This document shows positions 47,000-57,130 of a stretch of DNA of 64,000 nt, one piece after another. The translations under genes were made by a program, and so were the position numbers. This DNA is from Turritopsis dohrnii. Lineage: Eukaryota; Cnidaria; Hydrozoa; Anthoathecata; Oceaniidae. Below the pieces are notes generated by a model. It was not told the origin of the DNA and did not search any database. It worked only from the letters and a program-made list of their open reading frames with translations. Positions within the stretch are counted from its first letter, which is position 1, and every line of letters begins with the position of its first letter. The stretch lies in contig BQMF02000416.1 in NCBI GenBank assembly GCA_027922465.2, positions 124,001 through 188,000 of the forward strand, read 5' to 3'.

Positions 47000-47380
47000 A
47001 AAACACACACTGGAAACCTGCCCCCCGAATATATCAAACATACTGGTAACTGTACGTTGCGGAAGGCACCAACTGGAAATGGACAGATGTTTATAGTTTG
47101 AAACTGTACACTTCAGGAGCTGATACTTAATAAATAATAAACACACTGGAAAATGTGTGCCACAGTATATTTCATAATATTACCAACGTACTGGAAATTG
47201 TACGTTGTAGGTGGTTTCAAGTGCACTGGAAACTGTACACTTCAAAAATATGGTAAGCAACAAACTCACTGGAAAAGTAGTGCCTAAAGTTGATGTTGTG
47301 TGTAGTGCATCATAAAGTCAACAAAAACTAGTAGAAAGAAATTTTTAAAAATAACAAACACACTGGAAACAAGTATGGCT
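47000..47380. repeat. Irregular CACTGGAAA repeat cluster
   Basis: The words CACTGGAAA/AACTGGAAA/TACTGGAAA occur at least seven times at ~47006, 47069, 47143, 47188, 47225, 47267 and 47361. They are often next to TGTAC or GTGCC and are spaced 35-95 bp apart. This is not a regular minisatellite. Confidence 0.6.
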
Positions 47381-47499
47381 ACAGTAAAAAAAATAACTAA
47401 AAGTAAATTTGGGGGAACAAATAAGCAAAAACCAACCTCTTTCTCTTTCGTAACTGCTTCGTAAGGAACTCCACGCTTTAACTTGGGGAGAGCACAAGA

Positions 47500-47610
47500 T
47501 TTACGACTTACACCATTTTGAAGAACCGTGCGCTGCGCATGATGGAGGTGAAAGCGTGCAGCCTGGATACCGCGTGGGAAGGTTAGGCTCCGAAAAAAGT
47601 TCGACGACAC
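47500..47610 (-). CDS. Possible first exon, no family
   Basis: ATG at 47610 gives MSSNFFRSLTFPRGIQAARF and HLHHAQRTVLQNG, followed by GTAAGT, a consensus donor. It lies ~1 kb upstream of the OB-fold pseudogene on the same strand and could be its first exon, but no linking evidence exists. Confidence 0.2.
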
Positions 47611-47880
47611 AACAAAAAGAGGATTTTAATACTCAGCTGCCGTAAACGGCCGGCTGAGTAATAATGGCAGAAATTAGTATAGGACGTGGCTAGGTGTGGA
47701 TAAGGTGAAGGTAGAGTAGAACCAGATAGTCGTAAACCAAACAGAATGTCGACTGAAGTTAATAAAACTAGGAAATGGGACATGACTATACCTAAGGACT
47801 AACGTGATGTAAACCGATGTGTAGGACCAAATTGAGGTTAGAACCGAATATTAGAAAAAAAAACTGTTAATATATATAAA

Positions 47881-48270
47881 CTTATAAATCTTATACATCT
47901 TTTTCCCGACACAGTTTTATTGTATGACGGAGATAAAACCGACAACAGACATGTCAACAACAAGGAATCGAATCAAGTGGTACCAAAGAGTAAATGTGAT
48001 GATGACGACTTGTTAGAGATTTATATTTCAAATGATGTTGAACTTGCATCACGACGGCGGATCATCAGTGACGTCACAACAAACAAGATTCCGGAACGTA
48101 TATGTGAATCATACATATCTGACGTGACGGGTAAAAAAAACGTCAGAATAGAAATGAGGCGACGAAAGAAGTTGAGAAGGGAGAAAAAAAGAAGAAAACA
48201 AAAAAAGAAACGAAGACATAAGAAAAAGAAGAGGAGACGAAAATTGCTCAAAGTAGAAAAGAAAGTTTAG
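47881..48270 (+). CDS. Lys/Arg-rich ORF, unassigned
   Basis: Open frame (TTG at 47920, no ATG; open further upstream) reading LLYDGDKTDNRHVNNKESNQ, CDDDDLLEIYISNDVELASR, then an extremely basic tail (RRRKKLRREKKRRKQKKKRR) to a stop at 48268-48270. The tail is the product of an A/G-rich purine tract (48155-48245). The N-terminal half has mixed composition like real protein and could be an exon with acceptor CCCGACACAG at 47914. No family recognised. Confidence 0.3.
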   Translation, partial: LINLIHLFPDTVLLYDGDKTDNRHVNNKESNQVVPKSKCDDDDLLEIYISNDVELASRRRIISDVTTNKIPERICESYISDVTGKKNVRIEMRRRKKLRREKKRRKQKKKRRHKKKKRRRKLLKVEKKV

Positions 48271-48441
48271 AAAAAGACAAACAGGAAAACAGTGTTCCTT
48301 CCCGATATATTAGCGTCAGTAGAAAAAACAACCAATCGCAAAGTTACAAACATCAGACGGTTTTTTCGAGGTTTTCGTGGATAGAATGTTTGTGCACCTA
48401 TTCGTTCATAATATTATCAAGTAGCAGGTTGTTGTGACTTA

Positions 48442-48631
48442 GGGGCTGTTTATATGGAAGTCGAGCCAGCCCGTTTGCAGGGCCAGCCTTTTAGGTGGGA
48501 TGAAAATGGTGGCATTAAGAGAGATTTGCGAATTTTAAGCCAATTAAGATCTGTGTATTCCGACTCTGCTCATCTTTGAATTGTTCCATGGGATTGTTTT
48601 CCACCTGCTTGCCTGTCATATAAACAGCGCC
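48442..48631. mobile_element. Tourist-like MITE, ~190 bp
   Basis: Preceded by TTA. It starts GGGGCTGTTTATATGGAAGT and ends CATATAAACAGCGCC, with AGCCAGCCCGTTTGCAGGGCCAGCC inside. It shares its ends with the elements at 55268 and 56693. The right end is degraded. Confidence 0.75.
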
Positions 48632-48924
48632 AAAGCAAAAAGTAATTGTGCATTATCAAGACAGACTTCTGTAACAGAGATGGATCCATAAGGAGGAGAC
48701 ACCGATGGATCGAAAAGGAGGAGATTTATTTTAGAATAGAAAAGTAAAATGCGCTTATGATGTAATTATGCATTTAAGATTGAAAAGAAAATGTATTACA
48801 CCGACCGCACTTATAATGGATGGATGTTACCACTGCCATGAAAAATACAGTTGTTTTTTATTCTTTTATGATAAAAAGCAATACCTCGTTCACAGCTAGC
48901 ATGACCATTTCAATTTTTTTTTAT

Positions 48925-49022
48925 AAGCGCCCCTCTCCAATTAGCGCCCTCTCTAATAAGCGCCCTTCTAATTTCCAAAAAAAAAATATAAGCGCCCGGG
49001 CGCTTATTAGAGGGCATACGGT
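48925..49022. repeat. Short palindromic element, AAGCGCCCGGGCGCTT
   Basis: A perfect 16-bp palindrome AAGCGCCCGGGCGCTT at ~48991-49006. It is preceded by several direct ATAAGCGCCC/TTAGCGCCC words and an A-run. It looks like a small fold-back element ending in GAGGGCATACGGTA. Confidence 0.65.
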
Positions 49023-49486
49023 ATGTGTCGTTGTGATACATCCTGAAGCCTTCAAGCGGTTTCTTGTTTTCGATTAGATTAGATTTAATTTAGTAACACA
49101 TTTTTGAGGGATGATAACATTGATTTCACTTATGTTAAACACCATTTTGTCATATCTTGATCGAACACAAGGAAAGAAAGAAAGAAGAATAGGAAGAAAA
49201 ACACTGGATTTATTTTCACGACTGGATACTTTTTGCGTGGATTAATTCTTCCGATTCGACGATTTTACGTGTTTTCGCGATATAGATTTTCGCGAAAAAG
49301 GCAAAAAATTGCGAAAATCATTCCGATGAAAGTAATCAACTCGCCATATTATTATAACCGAATCTCTTTCATGTCAACAAACCGTTTGATCTTTTCAAGT
49401 TTCATTGAAGTGACAATTTACTCTAAAATCACTCGAGAGATTAAATTAAAAACGGAGAAAATTCGTCTGAAGTTACACTTGTGATG

Positions 49487-49605
49487 TTATGCATCATTCT
49501 TGTGCAACCTCGAACCCAGGGTTTCTTGTGCTATGCATCATTCTTGTGCTATGCATCATTCTTATGCTATGCACCATCTTGTGTTATGCATCATTCTTGT
49601 GTGGG
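49487..49605 (+). repeat. ~20-bp minisatellite, TGTGCTATGCATCATTCT
   Basis: The word (G)CTATGCATCATTCTTGTG is repeated five times with small changes, with one interruption (CAACCTCGAACCCAGGGTTT) after the first copy. Confidence 0.85.
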
Positions 49606-50009
49606 CTCAGATGATTATTTGTAAGTGGCAAACAAAAGACATTATTAACAAAAGAAATTATTCCAGTCCTGTTTCCTAAAAATCTTAAATCTTGCGTAAA
49701 ATATAAACAAAAATATAAACAATATAACAATATAAACAATATAAACAAAAGTTTAAAAATTTCCATCCCTTCTAATTGGCGTAAGGGCAAAAATGGCTTT
49801 CTGACAACCTTTGGACCACCTGAACTAGCTTGTACCTTGTATCTTTTACAAAACCTTTTATGATGCTTTTATTGCCTCTTTTTCAACATGATTGGAATAA
49901 CTTAACGCATTCACTTTGAACAAGAGACTTGTCCATCCTTACATATAGTGATTACATTCATGGTTTTTAACATTCGGTCGCTGAAGAAGAGGATGGAGCA
50001 CGAAAAAAA

Positions 50010-50130
50010 AGGGGCGTTTGCCACAAATAGGCGTGGTTGCCATTTTTTTGTACTCATCTAGAAGCTTGGTTCCCGAAAATTTGCGGTGGATTCTGTAACA
50101 CTTTAGAAACAATGTTATCACAAATATGGA
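50010..50130 (-). pseudogene. Class C GPCR TM3 fragment, paralogue of the neighbouring receptor
   Basis: The minus strand encodes LFLKCYRIHRKFSGTKLL after a hydrophobic stretch. This matches LFLKCYVIHSTFFGIKHE at the TM3/second intracellular loop of the intact receptor (residues ~630-648). Nucleotides also match: GGTGGATTCTGTAACACTTT here and ATGGATTACGTAACACTTCA in the gene. The flanking frame (49939-50196) is hydrophobic but I do not see the other transmembrane segments. It is a relic of a duplicated receptor or a stray exon. Confidence 0.7.
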
Positions 50131-50301
50131 CTGTAAACAAGTGTTTACAAAACAATAAAAAACAAGCATAAATAACATAAAAATCCAAAAGAACAAAAAA
50201 TATATGAATGTAGTTACTCATTCTGACGGCAGATGACCATGTAGTAAGTCATTCTGTCGGCAACGTGTTCAATATCTATGAAATTTTCAGCTTACATCAT
50301 C

Positions 50302-53251
50302 TTACCATTTTGCTTTCTCTTCACAATCATCATTGGTCTCCTTGAAAAACTCTTCACAGTCGTCTGTGATTGTCGGATGTCGTGGCGGGCAGTGGTAATC
50401 TAAATATGCTTTCAAGTCGTGCATGTTTTCATCCATATTCAAACCAGCACCGGGTGAGCCTTTCAACATGTAGGACCAATTTCTGCATCTCGATTGATCG
50501 TTTGGTGGAGTTGAATTGGACGACTGCCTCGTAATTATTTTCACCTTTTGGCCAAAAAGTCCGAATAAAGTGACAAGCGCGACGACTATACCAAAAACAC
50601 TCATTTCATATTGGCGATACGCTCCCTCCACTGGCGAATGATAATAAAAGGGCAAAAACACTGCCCATAGCACATCACTAATGTACAGCGTACAACAAAT
50701 GGATTTCGTTTCATGGTGGTTGTGTGGGTAATGTCGGATTTTGAAAGCGAACACTGTAGCGGCTATCAGCAACAACAAACCAGGAATTAAAGAAATAATC
50801 AATGCCGTTGGATTCTCGTCTTCACTGCAAAACTTGTACTTGTGACCTTTGTCTTTTGATAAAGTGACTTTCGGAGCCGAAGGATGACTTAACAATAATG
50901 CAGTTATGATGGCTAACTGACAGGAAATAATGCCGAAATAAATCAAGTTTTGAATTTGATGGCTGCGATGTACGACTTCGTGTTTGATTCCGAAAAACGT
51001 GCTATGGATTACGTAACACTTCAGAAATAATGCAGCATAAATCGTTAAGTACGCCAAAGATGGTGTAGTAATCCTCAAGACACATATAGCGCTGGATGGG
51101 ATCAACAAGTAGGGTATGACAGAAGCTGGGATGAGAAGAAGGCCACCCATGATTATGTACCATAACATTTTCCCGGATGCTTTCATGACAGGATTGTCAC
51201 GATGCACGTATATGAAAACAGAGAAACCCAACAGTACCAACATGAGAAGACACGCGATTCCAATCAAAACGATCGCACACGGTCGCTCGAGTAAGTTGTC
51301 GTAACGAAGTGGTACTTTTTCACACGTTCGAAAGTCAGAGGAGATTTTCTCTTCCAAACCACACGGAACGCATCTATTGTTTACTATGATATTGTTTTGC
51401 GGACAAGAATAGCAATTCCAACAACAAGGCCATTTGTGGTAAACGGTGATTGATCCTGGAGGACAGTCTCTACTGCATCTCAAGTTCGGTGCCACACCCA
51501 CATAATCATGGCGCCACCAGATTAACGAATCATCAATTTTAAAGCTTTTGTAAGCAGTTTGAACATCGTCAGGATAAGACTGCACAGAAGACCTGTTCAT
51601 ACTCCAGCTTCCCACTACCACACTCTGGAATTGATCATTCTTTTTCACGTAGTTGTAAATGCTGTATTCGACTGTATCTCTGTTCTTAGTGTCCCATGGA
51701 ACCGTTTTCTTTAACATGCCGTCTCTATAGGTAACTCCATCAAAATGTCGATAAAGCTGGTACATGTAACTTATTCTTTCAGAACTATCCATCTTAGTGC
51801 AAGCTGATAATTTACTTAACTCAGGATGCCTCTTCACATCGCAACGAATTTCGATTTCTTTGCGGAGGGCATATGCATAACCATACACAGCTTCGATGTA
51901 TTTGTCAACATCAATTTCGGGATAGTATCCGATGTTTTCATCCGGACTTTCTGAACCGTTGCAATAAACGCTCTGGTTTGCAAGGAGGTCTGGGTACGGA
52001 TTAGTCACATTGGGACTAAATGGATTGCACTGAAAAATTCGCTGCCAGAAAAGCGCATAATATTTACGCCAATCATTGTTCCGATATTTGCTCCACTCTT
52101 TCAGTTTGAAGAGATTTGTTTGTAGAAAATGCTTTTTGAATTCTTTATTTTTTTCATAAGCAACGTCCACAGCTATGGCACCTACCAAGACCTGTCGAAA
52201 CTGATCTGCAAATGCTGTGTCCACAACAGCCTTCCCGTAAAAAAATACCAGATGGAAATGCACAACAAGATTCATCTTGATAATCATTTTCAAAACATGA
52301 TAGCTATCTGGTATCTGAGTAAAAAGTATTATCACTTTGATTTGATTTTCTGCAAGCTGTGTGAGACTAGCGTTTATTTCTCGACTAGACGCTTGTCCAG
52401 AGAGCTTTTGCAGCTGCACGCAAACTCCTTTTTTGTCTATTTGTTCGGCGAATTTCAAAGCATCACTTACGCCATCTTCACCATATGAAGCAATTACACC
52501 CAAGTGATTCCACTGCCAATGACGAACCATGTCAGCCAACAGTTGACGTCGGAAAGTATCTGAGGGTACAGTGCGGACCGTGCGATGTTTGGAGAACACT
52601 TCATCGAGATAACTATACGTTGCCGAGTATGACAGAGCAGTTACTCCGAATGTAGCACTAGTTCTAACTGCTTCATTGGTAGAGCCAGATGTGTTTGGAC
52701 CAATGATGGCTGAACTTCTACTTTTTATTAGCGTCTCTAAGACAACTTCGTGAAACCCCATTAAATCTAGTTCCCATGGTGACAAAGGAAAGACATCGTG
52801 CAAACCCATTTTATAACCATACAGGTAATCGTGATCGTTGACTTGTTTGGCAGTGTAATTCAAGGCTGCCATCATCATTAAACCGTTTCGACCAATCAAG
52901 CCCACACCCGTGGATGTCACATCCAGAACAGCATTGAATTGTATCGTAGATCCACCTAAAAATTCGAATTAAGTAAAAGCTTTCTGTGACAAAAAATATT
53001 GGGGAAATAAAATTTGCAATCACATCGACTAAAATTTCTTGGCTATGTCAACCAATCGTAATGACACTTTAGATGGTTGGAACTCTACATCGTGTATAGG
53101 ATCAATATGACGTCGCTAGAACCTGAAATCCGCATGTCTTACCTCTCAAAATATTTGGTTTAATCTTCTCCGAATTACATTTTGCTGTGGAAATTGTGAT
53201 AAGTATCAGCACCGTGATCATAACACAGCTTTGAAACTCTAAAGAAAACAT
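50302..53251 (-). CDS. Class C GPCR, mGluR/CaSR-like, two exons
   Basis: Exon 1 (53251-53143) encodes a signal peptide, MFSLEFQSCVMITVLILITI, to a GTAAGA donor; an in-frame ATG at 53314 is an alternative start. Exon 2 runs 52955-50302 after a TTTTTAG acceptor, and the phase-1 junction gives ...NILRG-GSTIQF. Counting residues from the codon at 52920: Venus-flytrap domain ~1-455 (GLIGRNG, SATYSYLDE, VPSDTF, WQWNHLGVIASYGEDG); Cys-rich NCD3G domain ~482-535 (CPPGS, CCWNCYSCP, CVPC); seven-helix bundle ~545-795; short tail to residue 872. The Cys-rich linker is absent from GABA-B receptors, so this is the mGluR/CaSR type. Plasma-membrane receptor; ligand unknown. The stop codon lies in ATGGTAAGATG, itself a donor-like site. 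Confidence 0.92.
52956..53142 (-). other. 187-bp intron of the receptor gene
   Basis: GTAAGA donor at 53142-53137 and TTTTTAG acceptor ending at 52956. Joining the exons keeps the frame (AGA G|GT GGA TCT). Confidence 0.85.
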
Positions 53252-53393
53252 GTATCTAGGTAGACATAAGGAAATCAAAAAATGCAGCCAATTACGACAA
53301 CAAGTCAGCGGCATTCATTGGTCTTATGATTCGCACGGTCTTCCTTTTACTTGAATATTACTGACCAGAAATAAAAATCTTATAAAAATTATA

Positions 53394-53712
53394 CCTTATT
53401 GTGATAAATTTTTGCGTGGATAAATTTTTGTGAATGAGTGAATATTTGTAACGTAAAATTTCACAAACAGGAGAAAACAAACAAAATTACTTCAGTTTGA
53501 AACTTAATACATAATATATTGTATATAAAACGTGAAAAAAAACGTAATAAAAAAAAGAAAGTTTCAAAGAAAAAAATCGTTTTTTACCTAAAATTTTTCG
53601 TGGATTTATTTTTGCGAATTGGCAAGCATGAAGCACTTTGCGGGGACTTATTTTTGCGAATTTGACCAAAATTCGCAAAAATTTATCCACGCAAAAATTT
53701 ATCACAATAAGG
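53394..53712. mobile_element. MITE with TA duplication, CCTTATTGTGATAAATTTTT ends
   Basis: Perfect or near-perfect ~37-bp inverted repeats starting CCTTATTGTGATAAATTTTT and continuing GCGTGGATAAATTTTTG. TA on each side (53392-53393; 53713-53714). The interior repeats TTTTTGCGAATT words. It lies ~80 bp upstream of the receptor start, in its promoter region. Confidence 0.9.
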
Positions 53713-54336
53713 TAGACGGCGACGCGATGACGACAAAACCCTATTGCAATAGTCAGCATTATGGTTTCTTAAAGCAATTATAACTCCGATAATTTTAAGA
53801 TGCATAATTCTGAAGATTTTAAGAAGACTATACTTTTTTTTAAACTCGTTTGAAAGAGTACTGATCTTTCACTGTATCGAAAAATTTAAGATAAGGCGCA
53901 TGCGTGGATCAAAATCTGGTCCAATTCAGTAAAACTCCAAGTGGAAACCACCCTTTATAGAAGAGAAATAAAAATTCTGAAAATATGATCATTTTGAACA
54001 AAAGAACTCATGTGTGAAAAGATAATGGTAGAAATATTGATAGAAAGTTTCCTAAAATTTCAAGAATCTTGAAGAGGTGAGAGTTGCACTATGCTGATGT
54101 CAGTAGAAATAAAACAATTGAGAAATGGTCTGGGAACGAGTACTAGCTGTTTAAATAAATGATCGGCTCCCACGTGAAGATTACCTCACAAAAAAACTGC
54201 TGACACACTTTTTTTCTCCACCTTATGATCTTCAATGACGCAGGTATTTGTTGATTGCAGCATTGTAGAAAGATTGATTTGTTAGTGTCAAAACTGTGTA
54301 ACGAAGTTCAAAATTGGCAAGTAGAAAACAGGCTGA

Positions 54337-54990
54337 AAGGCGGATTTCCACTAGGCGAACTTTTTCGCCGCTAAGCATACATAGTAGCATTATTGCGTAA
54401 TGTTGAGAATCATTCTGCGATCGACTTCTTTTCAACTTTTTCGCTTCGAAAATGTTCGCTAACCAATGAAAGAGTTATTAATTTGCTAGTTCAGCATTAA
54501 AGAAATAAATTTATTCACAATAATCAAAGTGACAGCAGAGCATGTGTCACAGTCATAAAGTTTTCTACAGCAACTACATTGAAATGAAAAATACATGGTT
54601 CTCAATGGATGGAGAAATATATACCAGTAATTCTTCATAAATTGATGGTGTCATTCGAAAATTTTTAAAACAGTGTATTCCTGATCATGTAGCATTAACT
54701 CTTTCACTAAAAGATGAAATTCACATTTTTGCAGTCTTTCTTGGTATATCTTACGGACCCACATATGTTTTTTGCTTCGGTGTTCTGTTATTGTGACAAA
54801 ATTTTAAAATTATGATTTTTTTAGAAGCAGTATTTTCTTTACTTTCATGTTTATTTACAAACCAATTTGCATCAGTGCGCGCGCCAAAAGTGCGGGAACG
54901 TGTGGAAATCAAATTTTGTTCGTCAACGAAAATGTTTTATCGAAAAATGTCGCGTCGCGCGAAAAAGTTCGCCAAGTGGAAATCCGCCTT
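54337..54990. mobile_element. MITE, AAGGCGGATTTCCACT ends
   Basis: Inverted repeats AAGGCGGATTTCCACTAGGC (left) and AAGGCGGATTTCCACTTGGC (right, opposite strand), both continuing GAACTTTTTCGC. The interior has no recognisable gene; the ORF 54812-55078 runs out through the right end. A clear target duplication was not found. A fragment of the same family is at 40185. Confidence 0.85.
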
Positions 54991-55612
54991 AATGAATAGA
55001 ACAGAGGGTTGCAAAATGAGAACAATCAGAAAGGGGTTTGGAAACGAGCAGCTGACAAATAGCGAAGAAAGGACGTAAAGAAATAAAGAGTAACTCGTAG
55101 AAGCCTGCTAGCTTTCTTACGACCTTGTAAAATTTGATTGGGTAAGAAAGGCTTTGGTCACGTGATGCTTTGTTCTTAACTCTCAGGTGATCAGATGAGA
55201 AAATTTACCCCTAGCTCGTTTGGCCGATTACTCTTCTCTTCTCAGCCCGCCTAGGCTGGTTGACTTAGGGACTGTTTACATGGAGAATTTTCATCCCGGG
55301 ATGAAATTTCCCACTTGTATCCGGGTTTGAGTTCCATCCTATCGTTTAATTGACAAGTATAAACAGTACGAAGGAATAAGGAAAGCCACGGCTAGTATCT
55401 ATTCGAATGAGATAAAATGTTTTAGAGTAAAAAATACATAAAGTATGCACCGGGGTTCTGAAAAAATTAAAGAAATTCGTCATAATTTTTTTACCGTTAT
55501 TTCATAACATTTATCTTCATTTTGCCGGGCTGAACGTATCCATATAAACGCTCTTATTTTCCAGTCCGGTACCGAGATGAAATTTCAACCCGGGATTAAA
55601 ATTCTCCATATA

Positions 55613-56458
55613 CCTTATCGGCCCTTTTTACGCCGGCCCTAATTTAACGCCGGCCCTTTTTACGCCGGCCCTTATTACGCCACAGGCCAATTTTGGCCTT
55701 ACGCCAATTAGGGCCGCATATTACGCCAAAGAGAAGGGATGGAAAAAATCTTTTTTTACAAGCATGCTTTTTTGATTATCTTTGCACTAAACAGTTAAAC
55801 AGAAGAAAAAAAGTATGACAATGTGATCATTTCTTGTTATAATCAAAAGTTTAATGTCTCAATCAAGTACAATAACATCATTGTTAGTGTTTCTGTCAGA
55901 TTGGTGACTTTCCTCTTGTTCTCCAGCCTCTCTGTTTTCGCTATTATTTTCATCGTCCGACTTAACTACAATTTCTTGTTCATAATTCTCTTCATCTGAC
56001 ACATCTCCCGTATTATCATCTTTTCCATCTAGCTTCTCTAGAATCCTTTTCAAGAAATAGAGATTGCTGTGGAATGAAATGAATTAAACTCAGCAAATTA
56101 GCCTCCAAAAGGACTCGTTGACTGTACAAAAAACGTTCATGGAAAGAACTCTGTAAACGACTACATTTCTTTTGTTTTTTTAAAGTTATTGTTCACATTA
56201 CGAAAGCAAAACTGTTCAATCTATATGTTATTTTGTCAATTCATTGCTTCCAAAGCCCCCCATCTTTAATCGCTACACTTCTAGAGCCAATTTTAACCTC
56301 AAATTTTCGAAAAACCTGGAAAAAAATTAACGCCGCTTTTTAGTCAAAATTTCATATTTTTGGCCCTTTTTGCGCCGGCCCTTTTTACGCCGGCCCTTAT
56401 AACGCCAGAGGCCAAAAAATAACGCCAATTAGGGCCGGTGTAAAAAGGGCCGATAAGG
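55613..56458. mobile_element. TA-flanked element with GGCCCTTTTTACGCC subterminal repeats
   Basis: Inverted ends CCTTATCGGCCCTTTTTACG. TA at 55611-55612 and 56459-56460. Near each end GGCCCTTTTTACGCC/GGCCCTTATTACGCC is repeated several times, together with AGGCCAATTTTGGCC-like and ACGCCAATTAGGGCCG words. These GC-rich blocks stand out in AT-rich DNA. The ends share CCTTAT and the TA target with the MITE at 53394. A short acidic ORF lies inside. Confidence 0.88.
55859..56053 (-). CDS. Acidic ORF inside the TA-flanked element
   Basis: 64 residues from ATG 56053: MKRILEKLDGKDDNTGDVSD followed by Glu/Asp/Asn-rich sequence ending NNDVIVLD. It may be the C-terminal exon of the element's former transposase; such acidic tails ending in hydrophobic residues are common in transposases, but nothing specific identifies it. 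Confidence 0.3.
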   Translation of the reverse strand: MKRILEKLDGKDDNTGDVSDEENYEQEIVVKSDDENNSENREAGEQEESHQSDRNTNNDVIVLD

Positions 56459-56692
56459 TAAACAACCCATTATTTTTATGTGATGGAAGAAAAATATATG
56501 GCCTGTCTAAACGAGTGATCTTGGTTACGATGATCGTCCCTAATCTCAGAATCTGAATCGGCAAGTTTGATGTGTCTGAACCGAACTAGCGGGCTTACCC
56601 ATGTGAAATATTTCCTTGTTTTTGAAAATATTTTTAATTGTTTATAATTAAATTTAAAATATAAAAAAGCGAACTTTCAGCAAGGCGACTTA

Positions 56693-57127
56693 GGGGGTGT
56701 TTATATGGAAGCAAGCTGGCCCGGTTAAACGGGCTGGCTCGCTTAGCCGAGATCTCACTTACATTAAGAAATATATGTGTTTATATGACTCACTTGAATG
56801 AGATGAAATTCACCCCGCGTTCATATGGCTTTTCTCATCCCACTTAACCGGGCTGGAGAATGTTGTTTACATCACGTAAACAATAATTCGAATTTCGACG
56901 CGTGCGCACTTGTCTAAAATCTATCTAATAATCTGTTCATATGAACAAATTTCATCTCACTTAGGTGAGATCCCGGTCAAATGAAATGAGATCTCACTTA
57001 AGTGAGCCAGCCCGCTTTTTATATGAACACAATTTATTTTTATAAAGATTTCTTAATGACAGTGAGATCTCTGCTAAGTGACCTAGCCCGGCTAACCAGG
57101 CCAGCTCACCTCCATATGAACAGCCCC
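56693..57127. mobile_element. Tourist-like MITE, 435 bp, intact ends
   Basis: TTA at 56690-56692 and 57128-57130. Starts GGGGGTGTTTATATGGAAGC and ends CATATGAACAGCCCC. The interior carries paired GAGATCTCACTTA and GCTGGCCCGGTTAA/AGCCCGGCTAACC blocks that can fold back. The TTA target and GGGxxTGTTT ends are those of Tourist/PIF-Harbinger MITEs. The Harbinger at 35686 has different ends and is not its direct parent. Confidence 0.9.
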
Positions 57128-57130
57128 TTA

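Larger units (their letters stand above)
55268..56468. mobile_element. Tourist-like MITE interrupted by a TA-flanked element
   Basis: Preceded by TTA. It starts GGGACTGTTTACATGGAGAA and its interior has paired CCCGGGATGAAATTT blocks. The right end (CTCCATATA...AACAACCC) is split by the element at 55613-56458; removing that insertion restores CTCCATATAAACAACCC, the reverse complement of the left end. The order of insertion is clear. Confidence 0.8.

Noticed and set aside
48155..48250. Lys/Arg-rich tail as a nuclear localisation or protamine-like domain
   Set aside because: It is the translation of a simple A/G-rich tract; such tracts give basic runs in any frame.
50302..53251. Naming the receptor a GABA-B receptor
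   Set aside because: It has a Cys-rich NCD3G linker between flytrap and 7TM domains, which GABA-B receptors lack.
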